DNA of 37,500 bases from Chrysomallon squamiferum (Eukaryota; Mollusca; Gastropoda; Neomphalida; Peltospiridae): positions 5,375,083 through 5,412,582 of the forward strand of contig CM022668.1 in NCBI GenBank assembly GCA_012295275.1, read 5' to 3'. Under the pieces are notes generated by a model that was given only the letters and a program-made list of their open reading frames with translations, was not told the DNA's origin and ran no database searches. This document shows positions 1-12,958 of the stretch, one piece after another; position 1 is the first letter of the stretch, and the number at the start of each line of letters is the position of its first letter. The position numbers and the translations under genes are program-made.

Positions 1-603
1 TATTGGTGATAAATATATATGCTAATAATATAGTATTTGAATAAAATTAGACAGTAATTATCGATCCTGACATCTTCCATTTTATTGTGGAATTATTAAG
101 TTTATACGGAAATGTTGAAATTCTCAATGGAAGAATTAACAATTAACCAAAAAGTTGAAATCATTGATAGAACTAATAAGATATGTTAAAATACAGAAAT
201 CCTTGATTCAAAGAATAAATTACTGAAACGATGATGTAATCTGATCATTTACAGGAATATTTCTACATTAATTTATTTTCAAAATAAAGTTACAATACAA
301 ATTAAGTTATTAGGTTTATGGCTGTTACTAAGGTTTCTGGCTGTTACTTTTTTTACCTGGTTTGAAAGTAGGACTTTGTGTAGGCTGCTGATATTTTCCT
401 TGCATCTTTTGTATTGGAAGGCGTACTGGTTGTTCAGGTTTATTTCCACTCTTCATCAATGCTGACTGATCTGCTGTAGACATTGTACTAACACCCTTAG
501 ACTGCTTGTTCGCTATTTGTATGTCATGATCGTCAAGCAATACACCATTCTTCTTGTCCTCTTGATCTGTACCCAAATTGTCAGCCATTTTCATATGCTT
601 ATT
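1..603. repeat. Left arm of large inverted repeat
   Basis: This arm is the reverse complement of 1003-1606, with only a handful of substitutions and one single-base indel seen by eye. It starts at or before the window edge, so its true outer end is unknown. Its sequence matches the exon-1 tail and following intron of the caspase locus at 12.8-13.3 kb. Because the right arm runs on into caspase-like intron and death-domain sequence, the left arm is probably the inverted copy. Confidence 0.93.
357..603 (-). pseudogene. Caspase-paralog exon-1 tail, inverted copy
   Basis: The minus strand is open and encodes the same acidic-to-proline-rich segment as 1003-1249, with the landmarks TADQSAL, KPEQPVR and QQPTQSP. 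These match the linker at the end of exon 1 of the caspase gene (TVDQSAV, PEEQVQ, NPQPTQSP). The splice donor after the codon for Pro is conserved (donor gtaaaa at 351-356 on this strand). Neither the DEDs nor the following death-domain exon are present, so it is a fragment and cannot encode a caspase here. Confidence 0.6.
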
Positions 604-1002
604 TTTCGCTGAGTCAGTAGCCTCGTTTACCATCTCCTTTTAACAACCAAGTCTCGAAAAGGAGTGACTGGAACGTGAAAATAAGACACCCTTTCTCGTC
701 AAAAATGAAGTAAATATATCTGATATATCTGGATATAGAAAGATTAGAAATTGTGATTGAAAATATAGTAAACAGTATAAATTAGATTTTTCTCAAACGA
801 GGCTACTGACTCAGCGAAGAATATGTCTGATGCAGACTGATACATAACAAACACCATATTTCTAAAATATATTGAAATTTGAATTTTGCTACACTTCAAA
901 CACGTATGCTTTTTTTATAACAGTGAGCATGTTTCATACCTTAGAAATTTAAACTTTTATTGAAACTGCGAACTATTTGTTTATTATCAGTCGTCACGAG
1001 TG
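604..1002. other. Inverted-repeat spacer with nested 24-nt inverted repeat
   Basis: A spacer of 399 bases separates the arms. It carries a second perfect inverted repeat: 605-628 is the reverse complement of 795-818 (core gaggctactgactcagcg). The end of the spacer (about 900-990) resembles 30010-30120, sharing the block ttgaaactgcgaactattt, so it too belongs to the dispersed duplicated family. No gene is seen. Confidence 0.7.
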
Positions 1003-1249
1003 AATAAGCATATGAAAATGGCTGACAATTTGGGTACAGATCAAGAGGACAAGAAGAATGGTGTATTGCTTGACGATCATGACATACAAATAGCGAACAA
1101 GCAGTCTAAGGGTGTTAGTACAATGTCTACAGCAGATCAGTCAGCATTGATGAAGAGTGGAAATAAACCTGAACAACCAGTACGCCTTCCAATACAAAAG
1201 ATGCAAGGAAAATATCAGCAGCCTACACAAAGTCCTACTTTCAAACCAG
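1003..1249 (+). pseudogene. Caspase-paralog exon-1 tail (copy 1)
   Basis: The frame encodes a hydrophilic stretch of about 83 residues ending in a proline/glutamine-rich tail. TADQSAL, KPEQPVR and QQPTQSP align with the linker between DED2 and the death domain in the intact gene. The donor at 1250 (ccag|gtaaaa) sits in the same phase as the donor at 12959. A possible acceptor (ttattatcag) lies at 981-990. No DED coding sequence is found upstream, and the next exon (1976-2268) is damaged, so this is best read as the remnant of a truncated paralog, unless 991-1249 is used as an independent exon. Confidence 0.6.
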
Positions 1250-1606
1250 GTAAAAAAAGTAACAGCCAGAAACCTTAGTAACAGCCATAAACCTAATAAC
1301 TTAATTTGTATTCTAACTTTATTTTGAAAATAAATTAATGTAGAAATATTCCTGTAAATGATCAGATTACATCATCGTTTCAGTAATTAATTCTTTGGAA
1401 TCAAGGATTTCTGTATTTTAGCATATCTTATTAGTTCTGTCAATGATTTCAACTTTTTGGTTAATTGTTAATTCTTCCATTGAGAATTTCAACATTTCCG
1501 TATAAACTTAATAATTCCACAATAAAATGGAAGATGTCAGGATCGATAATTACTGTCTAATTTTATTCAAATACTATATTATTAGCATATATATTTATCA
1601 CCAATA
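1003..1606. repeat. Right arm of large inverted repeat
   Basis: Partner of 1-603. Pairing is base 1 with 1606 and base 603 with 1003. Similarity to the caspase locus continues past 1606 (compare 13320 and 35710 onward), which marks this arm as the copy still in its original context. The near identity implies a recent duplication, ongoing gene conversion, or a fold-back assembly artefact. Confidence 0.93.
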
Positions 1607-1975
1607 AACTGATAACGTCATTAATAATTAAATATGCTTACAAAATGATTTTTTTCTTCTATTTACTGTGTTTAATTTGTAGGTCTGTATTTAAGTAGGT
1701 TTCCCAGGTTTTGTTTCTGAATTAAATAATTAATACTGTTATACTTTTTGACATACTAACAATGTTTTTACTTACACAGGATATTCTACTTACAAAACTC
1801 AGTTATTTTTTTATTTGTCTGTTTATTTATTACATTTTGTTCGTTATTCATTCATTGATTATCAATAGAATCATCATCATTATATATTATTATATTTGTT
1901 TATTTATTAAATTTCATAATTATTTGTTATTGTTGCATTCCTTTTTCATATTTATTTTATATTAACTCTTTTTTC

Positions 1976-2268
1976 ATCTATATTTGATGGACAAACCCGT
2001 GATATCGCTCTGCATTTATCAACCTCACAGTTCTTTGCCCTTGGAACCCAGTTGAATATGCCTAACGAAAAGCAAAATATTTTAAATAAGTATTGCAAAC
2101 CAGATCAAAATAGAAATCATGACATGATCAAACAATGGCTTCAAAAGATGAAAAATAGCACTGATGATACCAAAAAAATAGTAACAGATTTGTCCAAGGT
2201 CATGAGGAACTGCTAAATGACACAACTAGCAGCAGATCTGGAAACCATGTTTAAAATACAGCCAGAAA
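1976..2268 (+). pseudogene. Death-domain exon pseudogene (copy 1)
   Basis: The translation closely follows the death-domain exon of the intact gene (13845-14120), with the landmarks SQFFALGTQLNMP, MIKQWLQKMKNSTDD and IVTDLSKVMRNC. Two lesions are visible. A TAA stop at 2214-2216 replaces the TGT-GAA of the intact copy just before the last helix, and the acceptor tttttcag is changed to ttttcat, so no AG remains at the old boundary. The 3' end keeps a donor-like gt at 2269. It shares the downstream variant ETMF..QP with the copy at 36193-36314, so these two are closer to each other than to the intact gene. Confidence 0.8.
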
Positions 2269-3740
2269 GTAATGTGTTAGTTTGAAGTGGATCATCACTC
2301 TGAAAACACAAAACATTTGGCAAATATTCTAGAATTCAGAGTGAAAAGTTTAAACTATTTCAGTGTCATTACCGTTATCCCTGCTAAATTTATCACGTAC
2401 CAACAAAATGCACACATGTACTATTGCAATTATTAATTTGCTTTTATTTATTACTTCTGTTTGTTTTTGTGTTGCTCTTTCTATTACATCAATCAACCCA
2501 CAAAGCTAAAACATTTTAATAAACATTTATGCATTCATTTTGAATTTCGTGATGCAGTTTCTTTTAACAATGATTTATTTAAATCAGCTTATTTTATTTG
2601 CATTCACACTAACATAAATTAATATGCAACAAGCATTAAGGAGTTCACTTTGATTTTCTTTACATTTTGTTTTAAATGATTTTTTATTTAAATCAGTCCA
2701 TTAATTTGCATTCGAACTAACTTAAACCAGTTAGACATATTTTCTTGTGAGTGTCTAGTTTCAAACCGAACACTTTTAGATATATAACTGATGATTTTGA
2801 TGTGCTGAAGTTAATTTTGTTATCACAATGCCACAATTTAAAATACTTCGTTTGTATTATTATTTTGTTTATTACATAAATCCAGCATTTATTTATTAAA
2901 TTATTATTATTTTTACACTATTTTAAGATAACAAGCAATTTTCCAAGTTATAGATTATTTTAGACATTTTATGCTACACTAGAATATTTTGGAAACCAAG
3001 CTTTCACAAGTGGCTGTATTTGAATTATTTTTGTTCATTCATATTAGTATTGATGTTCGAATGTTTGAATTAAAAATATTTTGATAAAGTAGTTCTTGAA
3101 TTTAAATATTTTCTCATTTGTATAGTAATAAACGACTTTCAAACCCAACACTTTTTAACAGATCAATTTGAATTATTTTTTTTACTTCATATTAGCATTC
3201 TTGCTCAAATGTTTGAATTAATAGTGCTTTAGAGAAACTACCTCTTGAATTTAAATATTTAAATATTTTTATAGTCATAATAATATTTTCAATTTATTCT
3301 TAGCAGATCTATTTGAATTTGATTGTTTCCTTCATGTACTAATTTGTGAATTAAAACTCTTTTAAATAAACCAACTCTCAAAGCAGTCTATATAGTTTAT
3401 TCACTTTAGAGTTGACACATTTCTAACATCATTTTCAGTAAAGATAGCAAGAGTCATTAAATGCAGTTTCCATTGTGTGTCAAACACAACTTTTTTTTTC
3501 AAATCTTATAAAGAAAATATTGCACATAAAATGTATAACAAGATCAAAAAGACAGATTTAAACAAAAAAGAAGAAGAATAACAACAAAACAATGGCCATT
3601 GTCTTAGAATCATAAAAATTCAAACAGGTGAAGGAATGCAGATATTAATAAAACCAGTAAAATTAGGCAGTTACCAACTTTTTAAATAAGAAGAATCTGC
3701 CGTCTGCCACTTTTTTCTTCTGTCTGACATGGATTTAGTT
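2269..3740. other. AT-rich non-coding stretch with diverged tandem repeats
   Basis: No gene is seen. Two degenerate tandem families are readable: about 2560-2640 and 2650-2730 (shared core tttaaatcag.. ttatttgcattc), and units starting near 3020, 3166 and 3311, each opening with tttgaatt and containing cttgaatttaaatatt and ttaacaga/ttagcaga. The region up to about 2400 is still related to the 3' flank of the death-domain exon at 14140-14240. Confidence 0.6.
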
Positions 3741-3750
3741 CTTCTGATTA

Positions 3751-4066
<316 letters not shown>

Positions 4067-4781
4067 TATAATCATAAAAGTAAATAATAAAATGTAACAT
4101 TGGAATGAATTGTACCCAACTCTTGTAATTCTCCTGAAGAAAATGAATAACATTTTGAAAATGTTTTTCCATAACTTGAGAAAGGGATATGTATAACTGA
4201 AGTACTGGACTATGTGAACTGTAAATTTTAAGTATATATATGTTAATACTATGCTTAATTTTAAATAATTCTCAATGGCATCTGTTGTTGTTGTTGTTGT
4301 TGTTATTATTATTATTATTATTATTATTAAAATCAAGGTATTTATGTTGATTGCAAAAATAAATATTTTAGACACAAAATGTTCAAACTATTATATATGA
4401 TTAAAAATAAAATAAAATTTGAAAAATGAAATGTGAAAATAAAATTGATAAGTTCTAACAACCACAACAGCAAAATGTTCTCTTTTCATATATTTCAAGT
4501 ACAAACTGAGTATTTTACTTTTCCTAATTAAAAAAATTTCTAACGATAACAGCAAATTACAGTAATAGTACAACTTAAATAAATAAATAAAGTAGTGGTA
4601 GCTGAGGAAGAAGCAGTAAAATAGTAGTACAAGTTGTAGCAGCAGGAGCAGTAGTAGTAATCGTAATAATAGCAGTCGTAGAATAAACAGATGAAGCTGT
4701 ATTAACTACAGTAGTAGTAAAAAGCTGCAGGAACATCTACAGCTGAAGTAGTAGCAGAAGTAAATAAAAAAATATATTTAC
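4067..4781. other. Non-coding, trinucleotide-rich
   Basis: This lies downstream of the last visible chitinase exon. A (GTT)n-(ATT)n array occupies 4284-4329, and interrupted AGT/AGC triplets fill 4595-4760. I looked for the C-terminal half of a GH18 domain on the minus strand here and saw none. Confidence 0.6.
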
Positions 4782-6698
<1,917 letters not shown>

Positions 6699-8090
6699 TA
6701 GTTTCCTAAAATAAAAATAAAATAAATTAAAAATACACTTGAGAAAAAATATATGACACAAACTAATTTTGTATTTTCACTTTTTTTTCGTTTATTTTTT
6801 CAAGATGCACAATATCTATTAGTAACAGAGTACACCCGTAACATAATATTCTTATAAAAATTCAATTCATCGTTGTGTAACTCTGTTTTATGTGCATATC
6901 TCACAGGACAATCTTACCTTGAGTTTCTCATATTCCAAAATGACTCCTACGTCTTATTTATCGCTTAAAAAAAAAAAAAAAAAAAAAAGGAAAAAAAAAA
7001 ACATAGTACTTTATTCAGGTATTTCAGAATTAACATTTATTTTATCATTAGCGATTAATATTAAAATTATTACCTGCATATATCGTTTTGTAAATATCTT
7101 CGTAGCAACATTAATGGCGGAACAAGACGCTGTGAAATGTTCTCTTTGTTGTCAAAGGAAAGATGAAAAAGCAAACAAAAATATCTGAGGTATTAAAATG
7201 TATTTAAACTTGTTCCTCGGAGGTCGTTGTTCGATAAAAATGTGTTTTTCTCCAAAATGCGGAAAACTATTAAAGAAACTGGAGAGAGATGTTCATAAAA
7301 ACACGTAAACAGTTTTAGAAAGATTTTCCTGAACTGTCAAACGAGGTTTAAAAGCTGATTTGGTTTTATATGTTTTGTTCTTCTTCTTCTTCTTCTTCTT
7401 TAAAGAAAATATTGAAATTTGAACTGGGTTTTTTTCTTCAGTACATTTATTTGTTCTATGAGGAGGTTAAACATTAGACGATGATGATGATGATGATGTT
7501 AATAATAACGATAATTATAACTATAATGATATGATGATAATGATGATGATTATACACGCTTTTCTTTATTTCTGTAAGTCATGCATATACACACGGACAG
7601 ACATACAGATAAGTAGCGAGAAAAACAGATAGGAAGAGAAAGGTATGTTAGTAGTAGTAAATATAGTATAGTAGTAGTATTAGTAGTACTAGTATTGGTA
7701 GTAGTAGCAGTAATAGTAATTACAGTAGCAGAAGTAATTATAGAAGTAGAAACAGTAACAATATAAGTAATTATCTAATGTTAAAAGTCTAGATTAGCAG
7801 CAGTAATATTATTATAGTAGTATTATTATTAGTAGTGGTAGTGGCTGTAGTAACAGTATGTAGTTGTACTGGTAATAACAATAGCAGTAACAGTGGTAAT
7901 GTTAGTCGTCATCGTCGTTTTGATAGATATTAATAGGGGTAGTGGTACCAGCAGCTGTATAAGTATTGCGTCGTATTATTATTATTATTATTTAATGAGC
8001 GGTTGATATTGATTAATTTATAGATTATATCATTATATATATATATGTATCAGTATATCTATCTGTCTATCTATCTACCTATCTATCTAT
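6699..8090. repeat. Chitinase 5' flank, duplicated at 32.4-33.6 kb
   Basis: No exon is seen. From about 7030 the sequence tracks 32700-33620: both carry catgttctctt-type flanks, the block ttcctgaactgtcaaacgagg, GATGAT/AAT arrays, and the block cagaagctgtataagtattgcg or its variant. The region contains poly(A) at 6967-6987, (CTT)n at 7380-7400, GAT triplets near 7480-7550 and interrupted GTA triplets at 7645-7960. The chitinase promoter should lie in the first few hundred bases, but no clear TATA box can be named. Confidence 0.7.
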
Positions 8091-8448
8091 CGCTAAAATC
8101 TTTGTTTCATTTGATTTCATTTGATTTATTTATTTTAGCTATTCCAGTCATGTATAATTAATTGCATTTAAACTTCGGATTAAATGTAATTTCAGGACAT
8201 TTAGATTGGAGTTATTTCCCATTCGTTTTATTCTCAGTAGTTAAAAAGATTGGCTTTAGATACTTACAAATAAATAAACAAACAAACAAACAAACAAACA
8301 AACAAATAAATAAATAAATAGTGAATTATACATATAAAAATAATAAATATTAAAAAATATATAAATAAAATAACAGCTTCGGAGGGAGTTTGTGTTATAC
8401 AAGATTTACTTTCTTTCGTACCTCTTGTTTGAAGAATCGGAAAGTTTC

Positions 8449-8525
<77 letters not shown>

Positions 8526-8537
8526 CAACAACAACAA
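8449..8537. repeat. (AAT)n-(AAC)n microsatellite
   Basis: About 70 bases of AAT followed by AAC triplets. The polyasparagine reading is an artefact. Confidence 0.96.
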
Positions 8538-8637
8538 GAAGCAAGAAAACAAATATATAAAGGAATTAAATTAAAAAAATTAAAGAAACAGTTGCTCTGA
8601 AGTAAGTTGTTGATTTTATTATTTATTTATTTATTAT

Positions 8638-8639
<2 letters not shown>

Positions 8640-8720
<81 letters not shown>
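8640..8720. repeat. (CT)n microsatellite
   Basis: Eighty-one bases of uninterrupted TC/CT. Confidence 0.97.
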
Positions 8721-8722
<2 letters not shown>

Positions 8723-9780
8723 ATAAATTACCAACTATAATTATTAGTAGTAATGTATGTATATCAGGTACAACAAAAATGTTGTTGTTTTCGTAACCTT
8801 TGTTGAACTTTTTATATTTTGTTAATGATCTGTATTCAAGCTAACAGTACAATCACGAGTTACGCGTCATCAATTACTTTCTTTACGCTACGGTGCTGTT
8901 GGAATGTTGAAACCGATTTGACCTCCGACTTAAGAAGGGGGAATACCCGTGTGTGACTCCGGCCTTGAGAAAGGGAAATACCCTTGTGGGACTTCCAGTG
9001 TCATGCAATGGACTGTCCTGATGAAAATTATAAATATAATCGATTCAAAGACAGAATATTTATGCTTGCTATGGCTGTGGACTGGTAGGTAAACGCTTGA
9101 TAGTCTAATACAATCAGTTATTGTAAGAGCTTCAGGTTGTTTTGATTTTAATGAGTTAGTCAGTGAACAGAAGTATCGTAAGACGAAACGAAATCGTTTA
9201 ATAGTTCAACATAAAAGTTTAATTGTTTTAGAAGCCAGTAAGATACAACAATAATTTTCACTTTTGATTATTCATAAATAACATACATACTTGACTTATA
9301 GTAGTAGATACTTTTCAAACAAATATTTTAAAATAAAATGTATAACTCGATACTGTTTTAACAAGTAACTTACCACATCAGGAAACAATATTTGATTTTT
9401 TGTTGTAACAACAACAACAAATAGACGAGTATTTGATGAACAAAATTTAATTTAGTCAGAAAACTACCAATATTTGGTATATAGTTGGACATAAATTATA
9501 AGGAAAATTAATGACTGCTGTCTATTTAATTCTTTCTTATGATGATATTGTCAAATATTTTCCCCAGTCACTGTCTGATAAACAAAACTATACTAAATGC
9601 TAAAGCTGTGAAAACATATAATATAGATTTTTCTGATCACCCAATTAATTAATTTTGCTGAAACACTTGTATGCCCACAGTGAAAGGAAATATAAACATC
9701 AGTTGTTCACATGTGTGCCTTAATTTAAACTGTGTCTTAAAATCTGTTATTTTCTGTAGTTGTTAATTCAGAATATAGCT

Positions 9781-10214
9781 GTTGTTTTCTAAGCAATTAA
9801 AACATACTAAAGTCAGTTCATTGTGATCCTACAGCAGATATTATCTTCTGTATTAACACCTGCAATATGCAGCAGCATTCATTTAAATAATAACAAATAT
9901 TGAAATTTTAACAATACAGTAAGTTTATACTTTTTATTATACATATATTTTTACAATGAAATAAGTTTTTGGATTTCATTTAAAAGATATAAACATCAGG
10001 ACAGCAAAAAGAATTGTTATTTTTTAGCGAAATTAATCAGTACCAACTGTTTACACTTGTAGATAATACACATTTACAAGAAAATAATATAAATATATTT
10101 TTTATATCTAAAAATAAATAAATTCTTATTTTTATTATATATGATAATTCAAAGGATTTTAGACTATCATAAAGTATGACAAAAAAATTAAAATCTCTTA
10201 ATGATGCATAATGG

Positions 10215-10262
<48 letters not shown>

Positions 10263-10507
10263 TGTAATGATACTACTAATAATAAGAACAACGACAATGA
10301 TAATAATAACTGGAGTATACAAAACGTGACGGTAACATTTATTAGGATATTTTAAAGAAACACTATAAAGATGTATTTTTATCTCTAATATATTTTTCTC
10401 TTTCGCTGTTTAATGACAGTAATTTTAGAATCTTGGAAGTATGTAATGGATTCAAATTTTGTGCTTTTGAATATAACTGAAAAGCTGTATATATATATAA
10501 ACAAAAA
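9781..10507. other. AT-rich spacer between two 5'-flank copies
   Basis: Nothing gene-like is seen. An (AAT)n array lies at 10218-10260. Confidence 0.6.
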
Positions 10508-10759
10508 GCTAAAATCTTCGTTTTATTTAAATTAATTTATTTTATTTTGCATATTGCAGTCATGTATAATTAATTGGATTTAAAGTTTAGGAAATGTTAG
10601 ACTGCAGTTTTTCCCTTTCGTTTTGTTCTCGATAGTCGTTCAAAAGCTTAGCTTTAGTCTAGATAATTACAAAATAAATTTAAAAAAGGAAAGAAAAAAT
10701 AATAACAATGGCTCTGTAATAAGTTGCTTAGTTTATTATTTATTTATTATAACATATTT

Positions 10760-10794
<35 letters not shown>

Positions 10795-12135
10795 GAAGTA
10801 AGTGAAACAAAATTGTGTAGATTTTATTTATTATTTTGCTTGAGAATCAGACGACTCCATTACACTTTCTGAACACTGGAATGTACTCAATACATAAATT
10901 TACAACAAAAATTATTAGTAGTAATGTATGTGAATCAGATACGACAAAAATGTTTTTGTTTTCGGAACATTCGTTGAACGTTTCAGTCGATGCACACCTA
11001 ATATAATCTAGTTGTTGGAAAATTACTTTATTTAGAATTTATATATATATATCAATTAGGGATCTTTATTCAGTAAAAATAACCAATTTTAAGCTAATAG
11101 TACAATCACGAGTGTATGACCCATGAACTGTGCATGTGTTCTTCAGATAAAACGCTTTACGGTTATGTTCGGTTGTTGCAAACCGGTTTTTATTTGTTAT
11201 AGTTCGAAACGTACAGTTTCAACAATTGTGTCAATTTCTTTGTTTTCTCATTTTAGCAATCGGTTTTAGTTCCCAAATATCTTAACATTATAAGCTGGAT
11301 ATATGCCAAAAACGAACATGGCCTTAATCAAGGGGAAATCCCTTGTTGGAAAGTACGGAAGAAAATTATAAATATAATTCCACTGAACGATAGAATATTT
11401 AATCTTGTACTGGCTGTGAACTGTCATGTAAAAGACTTGTGCAGTTTTCCAGCATCAGTTATTGTTTTAAAACAAGGTATTAATGCTATTTACATTGTAA
11501 CTGTGACGTTGTTTTGATTTTAATGAGTGAGCCACAGAACAGAAATGTGAAACGAAATCAAACCGGTATTTGAGTCGTTTTTAATATTTCAAATTAAAAG
11601 TTAAACTATTTCAGCAGTCAGTGAGATTGAACTAGTTTTCTCTTAATGATTATTCATTAATAGATACTTTTCAATATAATACATATTTTTAAATATAATT
11701 AGTTACTCATTACTGTTGCTTTTGACAGATCCTATTAACAAGTACCTTACCACATCTGCAAAGAATATTTGATTATTTGTGGTAATACCAACAACAACAA
11801 AATAAAGTAATACTTAATAAACAAAAATTAATTTAGTCAGTAAATTACCAAGGTTTGGTGTTTCGGTGGATATAAATTATTATGAAAATTAGTGACTTCT
11901 GTGTATTTAGTTAATATGTTGATATTGTCAAATATTTTCCACAGTCACTGTCTGGGAAAAAAAATATACTAAATGCTAACGCTGTGAAAACATATAATAT
12001 AGATTTTACTGATCACCCATTTATTTAATTTTGCAGAAACACCTTTACGCCACAGTGTGTCAGTGAAAGTAAATATAAAAATCAGTTGTTCACTGGTGTG
12101 ACTTAATTTAAAGTGTGTCTGTATCCTTTTTTCCA
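10508..12135 (+). promoter_or_regulatory. Caspase gene 5' flank / probable promoter and 5'-UTR intron
   Basis: This lies immediately upstream of the DED exon and is present in at least two further copies in the window. It holds a kB-like palindrome at 11329-11345, an aattataaatat block shortly after it, and an acceptor (cctttttttccag-type) ending at 12136. That acceptor implies an untranslated first exon somewhere near 11350-11440 and an intron of about 700 bases. In the other copies the matching place carries a stronger donor (gacag|gtaggtaa); here it is weakened to tcatgtaaaa. An (ATCT)n array sits at 10761-10794. Confidence 0.5.
11332..11342. promoter_or_regulatory. kB-like (Rel/NF-kB) site
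   Basis: GGGGAAATCCC fits the GGGRNWYYCC consensus and sits in the longer palindrome caagggg..tcccttg. The same element is exact at 34889-34899 and altered to GGGAAATACCC at 8973-8983. That it binds Rel proteins is inference from the consensus. Confidence 0.45.
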
Positions 12136-12136
12136 G

Positions 12137-12177
12137 ATAAGAACTACATACCCTGTGTCTAATAAATAAGAAACAAA
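12137..12177 (+). other. 5'-UTR part of caspase first coding exon
   Basis: It begins after the acceptor ttttttccag and runs to the ATG. It contains in-frame and out-of-frame stops and no upstream ATG. Confidence 0.5.
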
Positions 12178-12958
12178 ATGTCTAACGCTTTCCGAATGGA
12201 TGCAGAGGACGAGGGAGGTGTTGATTTCAGATGTGTACTACTTGAAGTTGATGGTGACCTGCACAAGGAGGACATTGATTCACTGAAATTCTTGTGTCGC
12301 GAGTTTGCTCCATTGAGTCGACTGGAACATATAAAGAACGGAACTGAACTGTTCAGCCTTCTTGAGAAAACAGGCAAACTGAAAGAAACAAATAAGTGGG
12401 TTTTGGCTGAGATGTTAAAACGTATTATGAGGTTAGATCTGGTGGAAACATTGCAGGTTGATGAGAAAGAACTGGATACATATCTATCCATACATGGATC
12501 AAATTTTTCACCATACAGAAATCTACTTCTTGATCTTTCTGATGAAATCGGTGAAGAGGACTTGCATAAGTTGTTGTTTTTTTCTGGAGACATTCCTAGA
12601 GCGAAGCAACAAAAGATTCACAGTGTGCTGGATTTTTTTCTCATTCTTGAACAGATGAAAAAGATTAGTCCTGAAAATGTTGACATTTTGGAAGGTTCTC
12701 TTAAGCAGATAGGAAGATTAGATTTAGTAGAAAATATAAAGAACTTCAAACAGAAGATGAATGTAAATATAACCTCTACAGTGGATCAGTCAGCTGTGAT
12801 TACATTTGGAAGGACCAGTACACCTGAAGAACAAGTACAACATCCAAAACAAAAGATACAAGTAGTCTATCCCAGTGAGCCAACAAAGCCTGGTAGGACA
12901 ACAGCGAGGGTTGTACCAGAGAATCCTCAACCAACACAAAGTCCTCCTTCAGAACCAG
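12178..12958 (+). CDS. Caspase exon: tandem DED and linker
   Basis: The ATG context is aaacaaaATG after a 5'-UTR acceptor, and the frame is open for 271 codons. Two DED repeats each end in the RxDL motif (RLDLVE). The linker is Pro/Gln-rich. A phase-1 donor (ccag|gtaaaa) follows the codon for Pro259; Ala261 is split over the junction. Reading through it ends at a TAA at 12991-12993. Confidence 0.88.

Larger units (their letters stand above)
8095..9780. repeat. Degenerate copy of caspase 5' flank (copy A)
   Basis: This tracks 10508-12130 and 33722-35300 in order: gctaaaatctt, tgtataattaattg, a microsatellite, agtacaatcacgagt, a GGGAAATACCC element at 8973-8983, tggactggtaggtaaa, and tgctaaagctgtgaaaacatataatatag. 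It stops before any DED exon, so it is a promoter/5'-UTR duplicate without its gene. Embedded arrays are (AAC/AAT)n at 8273-8321, (AAT)n at 8449-8537 and (CT)n at 8640-8720. Confidence 0.75.

Noticed and set aside
8392-8574. A frame with a polyasparagine run
   Set aside because: It is an (AAT)n array read in one frame; there is no conserved sequence on either side.
12159-12593. A 144-codon minus-strand frame opposite the DED exon
   Set aside because: It is a shadow of the DED exon; no motif, and the plus strand explains the sequence fully.
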